From: Bacteroidia bacterium | GTDB taxonomy: Bacteria > Bacteroidota > Bacteroidia > UKL13-3 | DNA length: 37,023 nt | Assembly: GCA_014376805.1 (NCBI GenBank) | Contig: JACMQU010000145.1 | Location: forward strand, 1 to 37,023 | Direction: 5' to 3' | Shown: positions 1 to 9,098 of the stretch, piece by piece | How positions within the stretch are numbered: position 1 is the first letter of the stretch | Layout: every line of letters begins with the position of its first letter | Program-made: the position numbers and the translations under genes | The notes under the pieces: generated by a model | Told to the model about the DNA's origin: nothing | What the model saw: the letters and a program-made list of their open reading frames with translations, nothing else | Database searches by the model: none

Positions 1-2
1 AT

Positions 3-551
3 ATCAGAAACCTGATTAAACAAAATCGCTTTTTAACGCCATTAACTTTTAAAACGTATAGTAGTACAGCACCAAAACCGGGCAATTTATACTTTGCTTA
101 TGATTATGAACATGAAACATACGGTGGCTGGGCTTATACCGTAATTAACAGTGCTGATTGGGTTCCGGAGACGCCAATTACTATTCAGACAAAAAACGAT
201 TTCAATAAAACCAATGCTTTCAGCAATGTTAACAAGGTTATTAAAAACCTGCGTTTCCCAACTAACCTGATATTCAGGTATGGGTTCAACCAATTAGATA
301 AACCATTAAATAAAGCGCAACGAAAACACGAAAAATATTTAGGCAGACTTGTATATAAAAGAGTTAAAAAGCCTCTTAATAATGAGCCTCAGCCGGCATT
401 TGTACATTCAGCAAATTATACGAGATGTGGACAACAGATTATTTTACTGGCAGATGACTCTTACTACAAATTGTTCCCTGATGATCCTAATACCATCTTT
501 GTTCACCATGCGTTTGAACCCTATTTGTTTCTTCTGAACCAAATTCCGTAA
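3..551 (+). CDS. 3' end of an unidentified protein (partial)
   Basis: An uninterrupted frame enters from the left edge and ends at TAA 549-551, giving at least 182 C-terminal residues. No start codon is needed because the gene is cut by the window. The product is rich in aromatic and charged residues (for example an early LYFAYDYEHETYGGW stretch and a late FVHHAFEPYLFLLNQIP end). It has no long hydrophobic segment and no motif I recognise. The frame is open for 549 bases in AT-rich DNA and has protein-like composition, so it is probably real. It converges on the minus-strand peptidase gene, leaving only 20 bp between the two stops. I do not recognise the family and assign no function. Confidence 0.6.
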   Translation: MRNLIKQNRFLTPLTFKTYSSTAPKPGNLYFAYDYEHETYGGWAYTVINSADWVPETPITIQTKNDFNKTNAFSNVNKVIKNLRFPTNLIFRYGFNQLDKPLNKAQRKHEKYLGRLVYKRVKKPLNNEPQPAFVHSANYTRCGQQIILLADDSYYKLFPDDPNTIFVHHAFEPYLFLLNQIP

Positions 552-571
552 TAAACTTTTTGTGATATGAA

Positions 572-1537
572 TTAACGCAATCGGATTTTTTTACCTGCTT
601 TAATTTTGGCTTTGCTTTTGATGCCGTTTAGTTTTGACAAGCGTTTTGAACTGACACCATAGCGGCTAGCGATACGAACAATAGTATCTCCTTTATGAGC
701 TTTAACATATTTTGGGGTTTTGATATGTTTGGCTCTTAATTTAGCGGATTGCACTTCATATAAATGTTTAAAACAACCTGCATCTATCTGGAAAGTATCG
801 TTCATTAAAGAACCTGTAGGAAAATGAATGATGTTTGAAGGGTCAACTTTTTCGCCTTTAAAACGCACTTCAAAATGCAAGTGTGGGCCGGTTGATCTGC
901 CGGTGCTGCCTGCTAAGCCAATTATGTCTCCACCTTTAACAGGCTGCCCCGTATAAGCAAGCAACTGCGAGAAATGTGCATAGAGTGTTTCCAAACCATT
1001 ATTATGCCTGATGAGAACAACATAACCATAATCAGCACTGCGTTTGGCAATGCGCACAACACCTTCAAAAGCCGCATACACAGGATCTCCCACTTCCATC
1101 CTGATATCTGTTCCAAAGTGAAATTTTTGCCGTCGGCCCCAGTTTCGAAAACCAAAAGTGGAAGTAACATCCCCAATTGCAGGCGGATGGAATGAGCAAT
1201 CATCGTAGTTGGCAAGGATCAGTTTAATGGTATCATTCATTAATTTCAGATCCTCTTTATACGGATTGATAGTGATAGTATCCCAACCGATATAAAAATT
1301 ATTAGCGGGTGCGTATGCCGTATCAAATAAAAAATTGCGGGGTCTTATAAAATCCCAGTACTTATCAAACGGACTTACAATTACACTGTCATATTCACTT
1401 GCTTCTTCTTCTTCTTCCTCCTCCTCTTCAATATCTGTAACAATAACAGAATCCGGTTCATCAATTACCTGCGCTTTTAAAAGGCTAATTCCCGATCCTA
1501 AAAAAAATACTATAAAAATATATTTAACCCACTTCAT
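572..1537 (-). CDS. Secreted M23 metallopeptidase with C-terminal LysM domain
   Basis: A 321-residue murein hydrolase-type protein. Residues 1-22 form a signal peptide (hydrophobic FIVFFLGSGISLL, then KAQ). A low-complexity acidic linker contains nine consecutive Glu at 37-45. The M23/LytM domain spans about 120-235 and shows all zinc and catalytic motifs: H140xxxD144, H188 in the YAHFS motif, and H219xH221. A LysM peptidoglycan-binding domain occupies about 275-320. The expected role is cleavage of peptide cross-links in periplasmic peptidoglycan. With intact ligands it could be an active endopeptidase rather than an EnvC-like activator. Its ATG overlaps the ribF stop by one base (TAATG), which indicates translational coupling. 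The Glu tract is encoded by nearly uniform GAA/GAG triplets at 1403-1429 and may vary in length. Confidence 0.93.
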   Translation of the reverse strand: MKWVKYIFIVFFLGSGISLLKAQVIDEPDSVIVTDIEEEEEEEEEASEYDSVIVSPFDKYWDFIRPRNFLFDTAYAPANNFYIGWDTITINPYKEDLKLMNDTIKLILANYDDCSFHPPAIGDVTSTFGFRNWGRRQKFHFGTDIRMEVGDPVYAAFEGVVRIAKRSADYGYVVLIRHNNGLETLYAHFSQLLAYTGQPVKGGDIIGLAGSTGRSTGPHLHFEVRFKGEKVDPSNIIHFPTGSLMNDTFQIDAGCFKHLYEVQSAKLRAKHIKTPKYVKAHKGDTIVRIASRYGVSSKRLSKLNGIKSKAKIKAGKKIRLR

Positions 1538-2505
1538 TATTTGTGTTCAATTGATAAACGATCAATCATTTCCAATGCATTTAATTCATCTTTTTGTAAT
1601 TGCATTTTTAAATCTTCCAGGCTGCTAAATTTCACTTCATCCCTTAATTTATCTACAAAATCAATGCTTAAAATTTGGTTATATATCTGACCATTAAAAT
1701 TAAAAATGTTTACTTCAATACTTCTACCTTTACCGGGTACCGTTGGGTTATTGCCTATGCTAAGCATGCCATTGTATCTTACTTTTTTTGTTTCACTTAC
1801 TGCATTTTTAACCCATACAAAAACCGCATAAATTCCATCAGCAGGAATTAATTTATGAGGATCATTTACGCTAATATTAGCAGTGGGATAACCAATGGTT
1901 CTTCCCAGTTCTTTACCATGTATTACTGAACCTGTAAGTGAATAAAACCTGCCCAGATACCTTGCAGCCAATTTCACATCACCTTTAGTTAGCGCTTCTC
2001 TTATACGTGTTGAACTCACAGAAATCTCATCAATATCCTGTTCTGCAATTTCTTTAACTTCAAAACCATAGGCAGGTGCATATTCCTTTAAATGCTCAAA
2101 ACTTCCTTCTCTGTTTTTACCAAACCGGTGATTATAACCAATAACAAGAAAACGGGTACCAATACTTTTCACAATAATATCCCTAATAAATTGTAATGAC
2201 GATAACCTTGAAAATTCTCTGGTAAAAGGGAGGATCAATAAATGATCAATGCACTGGTCCCTTAACAATTCAATTTTTTCCTCGAGTGTACTTAATAGCT
2301 TAAGCCCATGATCATCCGGATATAATACCATACGCGGATGTGGATCATACGTGATCAATACAGTTTCTGATTGAGTGGTTTTTGCCAGATCTTTTAACTG
2401 TGCAATGATTACCTGATGTGCTGCATGCACCCCATCAAACGTGCCTTGTGTAACAATGGCATTATCGAGTTTTGGAAAATCTGCTAAGCTATGGTAAACC
2501 TTCAT
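1537..2505 (-). CDS. ribF: Bifunctional riboflavin kinase/FAD synthetase RibF
   Basis: Cytosolic enzyme that phosphorylates riboflavin to FMN and adenylylates FMN to FAD. The 322-residue length is normal for bacterial RibF. The N-terminal nucleotidyltransferase half shows GTFDGVHAAH near residue 22 (the HxGH-like motif) and SSTRIREAL near 165. The C-terminal flavokinase half begins near 185 and shows GRTIGYPTANI, the family's PTAN ATP/Mg site. The gene is followed directly by the M23 peptidase with a one-base stop/start overlap, so the two should be co-transcribed although they are functionally unrelated. A TAGATTTG -7-type element lies 11 bp upstream of the ATG, implying a very short leader. 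Confidence 0.96.
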   Translation of the reverse strand: MKVYHSLADFPKLDNAIVTQGTFDGVHAAHQVIIAQLKDLAKTTQSETVLITYDPHPRMVLYPDDHGLKLLSTLEEKIELLRDQCIDHLLILPFTREFSRLSSLQFIRDIIVKSIGTRFLVIGYNHRFGKNREGSFEHLKEYAPAYGFEVKEIAEQDIDEISVSSTRIREALTKGDVKLAARYLGRFYSLTGSVIHGKELGRTIGYPTANISVNDPHKLIPADGIYAVFVWVKNAVSETKKVRYNGMLSIGNNPTVPGKGRSIEVNIFNFNGQIYNQILSIDFVDKLRDEVKFSSLEDLKMQLQKDELNALEMIDRLSIEHK

Positions 2506-2515
2506 GTATCTTGTG

Positions 2516-2523
2516 CAAATCTA
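2516..2523 (-). promoter_or_regulatory. Candidate -7 element (TAnnTTTG) for ribF
   Basis: The minus strand reads TAGATTTG, a perfect match to the Bacteroidota -7 consensus TAnnTTTG. It would place transcription start a few bases ahead of the ribF ATG. I see no good TTTG -33 element at the usual spacing, and AT-rich DNA yields such matches by chance. Confidence 0.4.
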
Positions 2524-2788
2524 AAGGTTTGCCAACGATAAAAAAATAGGCAAGTTCACGTTATGTCAATGCTAGTGGCGTCATGATTTAGTTTTCAGCT
2601 TTTTACAAAAAAGTAAAGTGTTAATAAACTCTTTAACCTATTCATTTTTTTGCAAATTATCTATTTTGTTTTGATCTATTTAATATTTTTTTCGGTATTG
2701 GGGAATGCTTGCAGAATCTTGTTTGTACATGAAGTCTTCTATAATTAACGCTTCGTAAAGTACCCAACGTTTACCCCCTACCTCATTG

Positions 2789-4156
2789 CTACCTCTCAAT
2801 GTAGATTCGAAGTTCCTCAGACATTTTCTGAGAAAGTGTAATACATACTTCGCGGCTAATTTCCTCCTTAGTTAATATAATTCGCTTAATTGCCCCAAAT
2901 TGTTCACGCCATTCAACAGAAGCCACAGGCATCATATTTCCTTTGGGCAGCGCCGGATATAGGTTATTTATATTTCCATTAAAGTCACATACATGGTTTT
3001 CATCTGTTAAGCCTTCTGTGAGTTCATCACTGGCTACCACCTGCCCTGTTTGAGTTGAAACCAACTGATAAAAAATCTTATAATAAACCTTCCGCTTTTG
3101 AAATGTATCTGCATACTTTACCTTCTTAAATTTAGTTGCAGTTTGAGGTATGCCTGATTGTAGGTTAGTTGTTCTTTCTGTAAAAGCGAGGTATGCATCA
3201 ACAGAATCTGTACGCGGGCCTGCTGTTTCGTATTGTAATTCGCTTAATGCAGTCATTAGTACATATTGCAAACCAATTAATTTTCCTGCTCTGGCTGCAT
3301 TTTCCGGGTCAGTTAAATTGCTCATTTCAAGTTTCTGATCATGCAATAATTTATCCAGTGCATTTCTATCAACTATTGACAAAAATGGACTTTTACTTTT
3401 AACAAGTTCCGAAATAATCTGCTGGTATAATTGTAAATCAAATCCTTCGGTTTTTGTTTGATTTTGAACGGGTAAGATACCCACTCCAATGCTGGCTTTT
3501 TTCAATACTTCTGTAAGCAGGTATTTTGTATTTTTATATGAGTCGTTCTGCTTTATAACTTTGTTAAAATCGCGGTAAGCTTCTTTATAGTTTTCTGCCT
3601 CCATCATTTTTATCCCATGCTGATACAAGGGCTCAATAATACTCTGCAACCTAAGTACAGAGGCATCTTTATAAATTGAGTCGATAGCGGCAATGTTCTG
3701 GAAAATTATTTCTGCCTTATCGTATTTTTTCTCCAGCATCAACGTTAAACCTTCATCATATTGTTTGCTTACATATTCGTTTTTTATGTCTTCAAACACT
3801 TCGTTATACATGGTTGGCCAATTGAGCTCAACGCCCACAGACATAACCCGGTTATAGTATTTTTTGCACAACAGGTATTGCCTTACTGCACTCTCCGGAT
3901 TATTTTCAACTACATACTTTCCAAATGCGCTAAATTTAGTGTTGAGCACAATATTGGCGGCTTTTTTTAAGCCTTGTTGTGCAATCGTATTTTTAGAATT
4001 TATCAATAAAGCATTGTAATAATAATTTGCGGCATCATCGAAGTTTCCGGCTAAATAATAGGTATCACCCCGTGTAACCAATTGCTTACTTGTATCGCAG
4101 GCTGTAAATAACAGGAAGAGCAATACAGGTAGGGCGATAGATTTTTTTTTGAACAT
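2789..4156 (-). CDS. TPR/CsgG-like outer-membrane lipoprotein
   Basis: An approximately 455-residue lipoprotein of unknown exact role. The N terminus (MFKKK, hydrophobic run, LLFTAC lipobox, Cys20) is a type II signal peptide. I prefer this ATG over one four codons upstream (4168) because it gives the classic short basic n-region. Residues about 25-215 look like tetratricopeptide repeats (YYLAGNFDDAANYYYNALL; YDKAEIIFQNI; YKEAYRDFNKVI). The next part, about 220-300 (VGILPVQNQ, then IVDRNALDKLLHDQ and GLQYVLMTALSEL), resembles the CsgG/FlgT-type fold that detects or forms outer-membrane assemblies. It lies just downstream of argS on the same strand, so it is probably co-transcribed. The TPR and lipoprotein calls are firm; the CsgG resemblance is from memory of the family pattern. 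Confidence 0.8.
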   Translation of the reverse strand: MFKKKSIALPVLLFLLFTACDTSKQLVTRGDTYYLAGNFDDAANYYYNALLINSKNTIAQQGLKKAANIVLNTKFSAFGKYVVENNPESAVRQYLLCKKYYNRVMSVGVELNWPTMYNEVFEDIKNEYVSKQYDEGLTLMLEKKYDKAEIIFQNIAAIDSIYKDASVLRLQSIIEPLYQHGIKMMEAENYKEAYRDFNKVIKQNDSYKNTKYLLTEVLKKASIGVGILPVQNQTKTEGFDLQLYQQIISELVKSKSPFLSIVDRNALDKLLHDQKLEMSNLTDPENAARAGKLIGLQYVLMTALSELQYETAGPRTDSVDAYLAFTERTTNLQSGIPQTATKFKKVKYADTFQKRKVYYKIFYQLVSTQTGQVVASDELTEGLTDENHVCDFNGNINNLYPALPKGNMMPVASVEWREQFGAIKRIILTKEEISREVCITLSQKMSEELRIYIER

Positions 4157-4186
4157 ATAAATTATCATTTCTGCAATGGTTTGAAC

Positions 4187-5965
4187 CTACATTTTTTCGG
4201 GTACGTTGATCCCTAATAAAGCAAATGCAGATTTAATAACCCCCGAAGAAAGTTCACAGGTAAAAAGACGCATATTTTTCTGGTCGGGGTTGGCTTCCTT
4301 TAAGATAGGATGATCGTGATAAAACTGGCTGTAAACTTTTGCCAATTCATAAACATAATTGCAAAGAAGTCCAGGACTTAACTCTTTCGCTGCTTCATTT
4401 ATCACTTGCGGGTATTGATATAATTTAATAAGCAAATCTTTTTCTACCTTACTTAATTCTATATGCTGTTTATTGAAATCACTTGTACTTAATTGGCCTG
4501 CATTTCTTAAAATAGATCGGATGCGGGCATAAGTATATTGAATAAAAGGTCCGGTATTTCCATGAAAATCTATTGATTCTTCCGGGTTAAACATCATTTT
4601 CTTTTTGGGATCAACCTTTAATAAATAATATTTTAGCGCACCCATGCCAATGGTATGATATAACACCTTGAGATCATCTTCGCTTTCACCTTCCATTTTA
4701 CCAAGTGCCCTGGTAGTTTCTGCTGCGGTAAGTTCCATTTCTTCAATCAAATCATCTGCATCAACCACAGTACCTTCCCTGCTTTTCATTTTTCCATGAG
4801 GCAATTCAACCATTCCATAGCTTAAATGATATATTCCCTGTGCATAAGTTTTACCAAGTTTTAATGCTATTAACTGCAATACTTTAAAATGATATTCCTG
4901 TTCATTACCCACTACATAAATAGAACGTTTGCACTTAAAATCTTTGTATTTAAGTTCCGCTGTTCCAAGATCCTGGGTTATATAAACAGAAGTACCATCG
5001 CCTCTTAATACTAATTTCTGATCCAATCCATCTTCGGTCAGATCAATCCATACAGAACCATTATCTTTCTTAAAAAAAACACCTTTCTCTAATCCTTCCT
5101 GAATAATTTCTTTGCCTAATAAGTAGGTATCAGATTCATAATAAAATTTATCGAAATGAGCTCCCAGTTTTTTATATGTTTCATTGAAGCCTGCATATAC
5201 CCAATCATTCATGGTTTTCCATACCTTGATTGTTTCTTCATCATGGGCCTCCCATTTAACCAGTAACTCCTGCGCAGCAAGTATAGACGGTGCTCTTTTT
5301 TCGGCTTCTTCTTTAGTAAATCCTTCTACTACCAAAGCTTCAATTTCCCTTTTATACTGTTTGTCAAATGCTACATAATATTTACCTACCAAATGATCAC
5401 CTTTTATATTGGAAGTGTCTGGAGTCTCTCCTTTTCCCCATTGCATCCATGCATACATACTTTTACAAATATGAATGCCACGGTCGTTAACAAGGTTACA
5501 GGTTTTAACTATGTGTCCGCCGGCCTGAAGAATATTAGCTACAGCAAAACCAAGAAGATTATTCCGCACATGCCCGAGGTGTAAAGGCTTGTTGGTGTTT
5601 GGCGATGAATATTCAACAAGAACGGCCTGTTTGCTATTGGGTTCTGCAAAGCCAAAATTACTTTTTTTATAATTATCTGATAAAAATTGTAACCAGTAAT
5701 CTGGACGGATTTGCAAATTTAAAAACCCTTTTACCACATTATAAGATTGCAGTTGAATAAAAGAATCTTTTAATAAATTTCCAATCTCTGTAGCGGTTTG
5801 TTCCGGATTTTTACGAGAGGCTTTCAAATAAGGAAAAACAACAAACGTAAAATCACCTTCATAATCAGAAGAAGTTTTTTCAAGGGTAATTGTTTGTGAA
5901 GCATCTACCTTATAAAGATGCCTGAGAGCGTCTACTAAGTGGGTTTTTATTATATCCTGAATCAT
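4187..5965 (-). CDS. argS: Arginyl-tRNA synthetase
   Basis: Class I aminoacyl-tRNA synthetase that charges tRNA-Arg. The class I HIGH signature appears as PNTNKPLHLGHVRNN, the KMSKS loop as GKMKSREGTVV, and the C-terminal DALR anticodon-binding domain begins near QYTYARIRSIL. The N-terminal Add1 tRNA-recognition domain is present. At 592 residues the length is typical. I start it at the ATG of MIQDIIKTHLV. A longer frame begins with TTG at 5992, but that codon lies inside a perfect TATATTTG -7 element, which makes the downstream ATG far more likely. The gene is followed by the lipoprotein gene on the same strand. Confidence 0.96.
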   Translation of the reverse strand: MIQDIIKTHLVDALRHLYKVDASQTITLEKTSSDYEGDFTFVVFPYLKASRKNPEQTATEIGNLLKDSFIQLQSYNVVKGFLNLQIRPDYWLQFLSDNYKKSNFGFAEPNSKQAVLVEYSSPNTNKPLHLGHVRNNLLGFAVANILQAGGHIVKTCNLVNDRGIHICKSMYAWMQWGKGETPDTSNIKGDHLVGKYYVAFDKQYKREIEALVVEGFTKEEAEKRAPSILAAQELLVKWEAHDEETIKVWKTMNDWVYAGFNETYKKLGAHFDKFYYESDTYLLGKEIIQEGLEKGVFFKKDNGSVWIDLTEDGLDQKLVLRGDGTSVYITQDLGTAELKYKDFKCKRSIYVVGNEQEYHFKVLQLIALKLGKTYAQGIYHLSYGMVELPHGKMKSREGTVVDADDLIEEMELTAAETTRALGKMEGESEDDLKVLYHTIGMGALKYYLLKVDPKKKMMFNPEESIDFHGNTGPFIQYTYARIRSILRNAGQLSTSDFNKQHIELSKVEKDLLIKLYQYPQVINEAAKELSPGLLCNYVYELAKVYSQFYHDHPILKEANPDQKNMRLFTCELSSGVIKSAFALLGINVPEKM

Positions 5966-5989
5966 TCCTTTAGGGTCGTTATAAAAGGC

Positions 5990-5997
5990 CAAATATA
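5990..5997 (-). promoter_or_regulatory. Candidate -7 element for argS (decides its start codon)
   Basis: The minus strand reads TATATTTG, which fits TAnnTTTG perfectly. A transcription start about 7 bases downstream would leave a leader of roughly 18 bases before ATG 5963-5965 and would exclude the TTG at 5990-5992 as initiator. No convincing -33 TTTG is seen. Confidence 0.45.
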
Positions 5998-6190
5998 CAG
6001 CAAGAGAAATATTTTAGGGCTATCTTTAAAAAATAGCCTGTTTAGGAATACTTATTAAAAGTATTAACTAAATAATTCAACATTTTTTAAGTGCATAACA
6101 ATAAGGTGTTTGGTTTAACAAATTATAATCTTATAAAGCCAATTTAATGCAAACTAACCGGCAGTTAAGCATACTAAAAAACAATAATTA

Positions 6191-8800
6191 TTAATAAACA
6201 ATACTAAGCCCTGCACCTAATCCCATATCACTATCATAATGGGTAGAAAGTGAAGTGTATTTTGACAGGATAAATCTAAAACCGGCCATATATTCTTTAT
6301 CGGAATTAAGCATAAAACTCATGCGCAATCTTTTTGTAACAGGTATGCCTTCACGTTTTAACTGAACCAAAAAAGTGCCATCCATAAATGCTTCTGTCTC
6401 TAATTTTAAAAGCATAGGTAAGGTGTAAAGAATTCCCAGTGAAAAGGCCTGCCGTGAATCTTTGGTATCTGTTTGTCCGAATATATTCGATTCCTGGAAA
6501 TTAATCCCCTTTGTTCTGTAACGATAATCGTAACCTACAAAAGGCATAATCCATTGCATCCTGCCAATGTATCTTCCAATATGATTTTCCACCTCATAGC
6601 CATGGTAAGCATGGTATCCTAAACGCCATTCAGAGGAGATACTCCAACGGGTATTCGAAAGCATGGCTTCTCCATCATTTCCATTAGTTTCAAAACTGTT
6701 TTGAGCCATGAAATGAAATTGCCTGTCATCTGAAAATAATTTTCTTTGTGCTCGTTTCGGATTTGGTATTTCAGGATTCGGAGCAGAATTTTCATAACTG
6801 AATACCCTGCCCATACCACTCATCATGTGGTATAAAATATGACAGTGAAAAAACCAGTCACCGCTTTCAGTTGCGGCAAATTCTATGGTATCTCTTTCCA
6901 TGGGCATAATGTCTATGATATTTTTCATCGGTGCATATTCATCTTGTCCGTTAAGCACTCTAAAATCATGTCCATGCAAGTGCATAGGATGCCGCATCAT
7001 ACTATTATTAAAGAGAATTATTCGCAGATTTTCCCCTTTTTTAATTCGAATTTTATCGCTTTCTGAAACTGTTTTATTATCCAGAGTCCAAACATACCGA
7101 TTCATATTTCCTGTTAAATCAAACCGGAGCTCCCTAAATATACCAGCGGGTAATTTTGTTTTTTCGGTAGCCCGTAACATGCCATAATTAAGTGTTACAA
7201 TATCAGTATTACTATTATCCATATCCATTCCGGCCATACTGTGGTTGCCATTGTTCAATTGCATCACTTTGCCTTTTCCGGCAGGGTCTTCCCTCAACTT
7301 CAAGTCCTTCATTTCATCTGCAGGCATAGAATCTATTGTTTTTTCATAACCTGTAATTTCAGGGTACATTACTGTGTTCATATCCATTAACTGATTTTGC
7401 ATAAGCATGCCTTCCATCTCCACCATATTGCCTTTCATGTCCATCATTTCATTCATCATGTTCATGCCTGAGAAATATTTCAGTTTAGGCAATTTTTTAG
7501 CAGGTACTTTTTCACCACTACCCAGCCAAAGGGAGGCTGTGTTGGTGCGGTCTTCCGGTGTTACTAAAAATTCATAACTTTTATTTTCGGGTATAGTTAC
7601 TACCACATCATAGGTTTCAGAAACAGCTATTATCAATCTGTCTACTTCTACTGGTTCCACATCGTTGCCATCACTTGCCACCACCGTTATTTTTCCCCCA
7701 GAGTAGGTAAGCCAAAAATAATCTGAAGCCCCTCCATTTGCAATGCGAAGTCTTATTTTATCCCCTGCTTTATAAGTTGGATATACGCTTTGATTTTTAC
7801 CATTGATTAAAAATTTATCATAATAAACATCACTTACATCCATAGCATTCATTCGCTTCCATTCATTGTTAAGCTTCGTTTTAAAATGACCAGTATGGAG
7901 AGCTTCTGCATAGCTTTGCGTGGTACCTTTTTTTATAGCGAACCAATCGGTTGCATTGTGCAGGCTACGATGGATTTCTTTGGGATTCATATCAGCCCAT
8001 TCACTTAGCACAACCGGAATTGTTGGAATATCCAATTCTTTTCTTTTGTTCATAATAAACATTCCATACATACCAAGCTGTTCCTGCAATTCTGTGTGGC
8101 TATGGTACCAATGCGTACCATGCTGTATAATTGCAAATTTATAAAGGTGGGTTGTGTGAGGCTTTATTGGCATCTGTGTTAGATTGGGTACGCCATCATA
8201 CCGGTTTGGTAAGAAAAGTCCGTGCCAGTGCAATGAGGTTTCTTCATTCAATTCATTGTGCACATAAATTTCTGCTGTATCACCTTGGGTAAAGGTAAGT
8301 ACAGGCATAGGTATTTGTCCGTTTACGGCTATAGCTCTTTTAGTTTTACCGGAAAAATTTACAAGTGTATCTACAATATACAAATCATAGCGAACTGTGC
8401 GTGGTGGTGTGTGATTTACAATTGTTTTTATCGTTTCTGATTTTGTTTTAGGTAAGGGCTTATTTAGCAAGCTATCCATTTTACTGTTACCCATATCCAT
8501 TTGCATATTACCCATGTCTGATTTATTTTTCAGAGAAGTATCAGAGATCTGCATTTCAGGAGTTTTTTGTTTTAACTGTGGCTTTGCTTGCTTCTGTTTT
8601 TCCTGAATCAGTTTCATACCACACTTAGTACAATTTCCGGGTTTAATTGAATGAATCCCGGGGTGCATTGAGCAGGTGAAAATAACAGCAGGTGTTTGCT
8701 GCCTGCTGTCAATTTCAATCATATCCATGCCTTTCCTGTTCTGTGCTTGATTATAACCGCTCAGCAAAAGTATGATGAGTAAATTTGTGATGCATTTCAT
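6191..8800 (-). CDS. Multicopper oxidase with N-terminal metal-binding domain and CopB-like C-terminal extension
   Basis: An 869-residue exported copper-resistance oxidase, probably oxidising Cu(I) to Cu(II). A signal peptide (1-20) precedes a heavy-metal-binding domain (C43SMHP, C57xxC60GM), a His/Met-rich linker (95-110), and cupredoxin domains of the CopA/PcoA oxidase type. All four copper-ligand blocks are intact: H191WHG, H230WYHSH235, H604PMHLHGH611, and H652CHILYHMMSGM663 with type-1 Cys653. A Met-rich insert at about 445-535 (MNMMNEMMDM and similar) resembles the Cu(I)-binding loops of CueO/PcoA. After the last domain a further 180 residues (690-869), rich in alternating aromatic/hydrophobic strands and ending in Tyr, look like part of a CopB-type outer-membrane barrel. 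About 300 bp separates it from the upstream DUF3347 gene. Oxidase confidence is very high; the barrel call is inferred. Confidence 0.93.
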   Translation of the reverse strand: MKCITNLLIILLLSGYNQAQNRKGMDMIEIDSRQQTPAVIFTCSMHPGIHSIKPGNCTKCGMKLIQEKQKQAKPQLKQKTPEMQISDTSLKNKSDMGNMQMDMGNSKMDSLLNKPLPKTKSETIKTIVNHTPPRTVRYDLYIVDTLVNFSGKTKRAIAVNGQIPMPVLTFTQGDTAEIYVHNELNEETSLHWHGLFLPNRYDGVPNLTQMPIKPHTTHLYKFAIIQHGTHWYHSHTELQEQLGMYGMFIMNKRKELDIPTIPVVLSEWADMNPKEIHRSLHNATDWFAIKKGTTQSYAEALHTGHFKTKLNNEWKRMNAMDVSDVYYDKFLINGKNQSVYPTYKAGDKIRLRIANGGASDYFWLTYSGGKITVVASDGNDVEPVEVDRLIIAVSETYDVVVTIPENKSYEFLVTPEDRTNTASLWLGSGEKVPAKKLPKLKYFSGMNMMNEMMDMKGNMVEMEGMLMQNQLMDMNTVMYPEITGYEKTIDSMPADEMKDLKLREDPAGKGKVMQLNNGNHSMAGMDMDNSNTDIVTLNYGMLRATEKTKLPAGIFRELRFDLTGNMNRYVWTLDNKTVSESDKIRIKKGENLRIILFNNSMMRHPMHLHGHDFRVLNGQDEYAPMKNIIDIMPMERDTIEFAATESGDWFFHCHILYHMMSGMGRVFSYENSAPNPEIPNPKRAQRKLFSDDRQFHFMAQNSFETNGNDGEAMLSNTRWSISSEWRLGYHAYHGYEVENHIGRYIGRMQWIMPFVGYDYRYRTKGINFQESNIFGQTDTKDSRQAFSLGILYTLPMLLKLETEAFMDGTFLVQLKREGIPVTKRLRMSFMLNSDKEYMAGFRFILSKYTSLSTHYDSDMGLGAGLSIVY

Positions 8801-9098
8801 TTATGGTATATAATAAATTCTTCTATGTTTTAAAGCTTTAACAATATAATATTCCCTAAATCTTCACAATATGTATAACCGATTAGCGTGTGCATTGATT
8901 TATATAAGTTTTAACTGAAGTTGTTCACTTGGTTCTTATGAATTAAAATTTTATCCAAAATCTCTTGTGTGCCTATGTTTTTTATTATAGATATTTATGT
9001 ACTAAAAAAGATTTGCCCTGCATAATCACCTTTAAAAGATGCCGTTTATAAATAAATACGGAAACATAAAAACAAGTTGATTTAAACGATAGCGCAAC

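Noticed and set aside
349-537. 62-residue plus-strand frame inside the first partial gene
   Set aside because: It lies in a different frame within the uninterrupted partial gene (3-551), whose codon pattern and length are much more protein-like.
1335-1628. Ser-rich plus-strand frame opposite the poly-Glu tract
   Set aside because: It is the complement of the GAA/GAG run in the M23 gene and spans the ribF junction; no independent evidence for a gene.
6018-6038. GGCTAT/ATAGCC hairpin between the multicopper oxidase and argS
   Set aside because: The stem is only 6 bp with a weak T-tract and lies about 150 bp from the oxidase stop; not enough for a terminator call.
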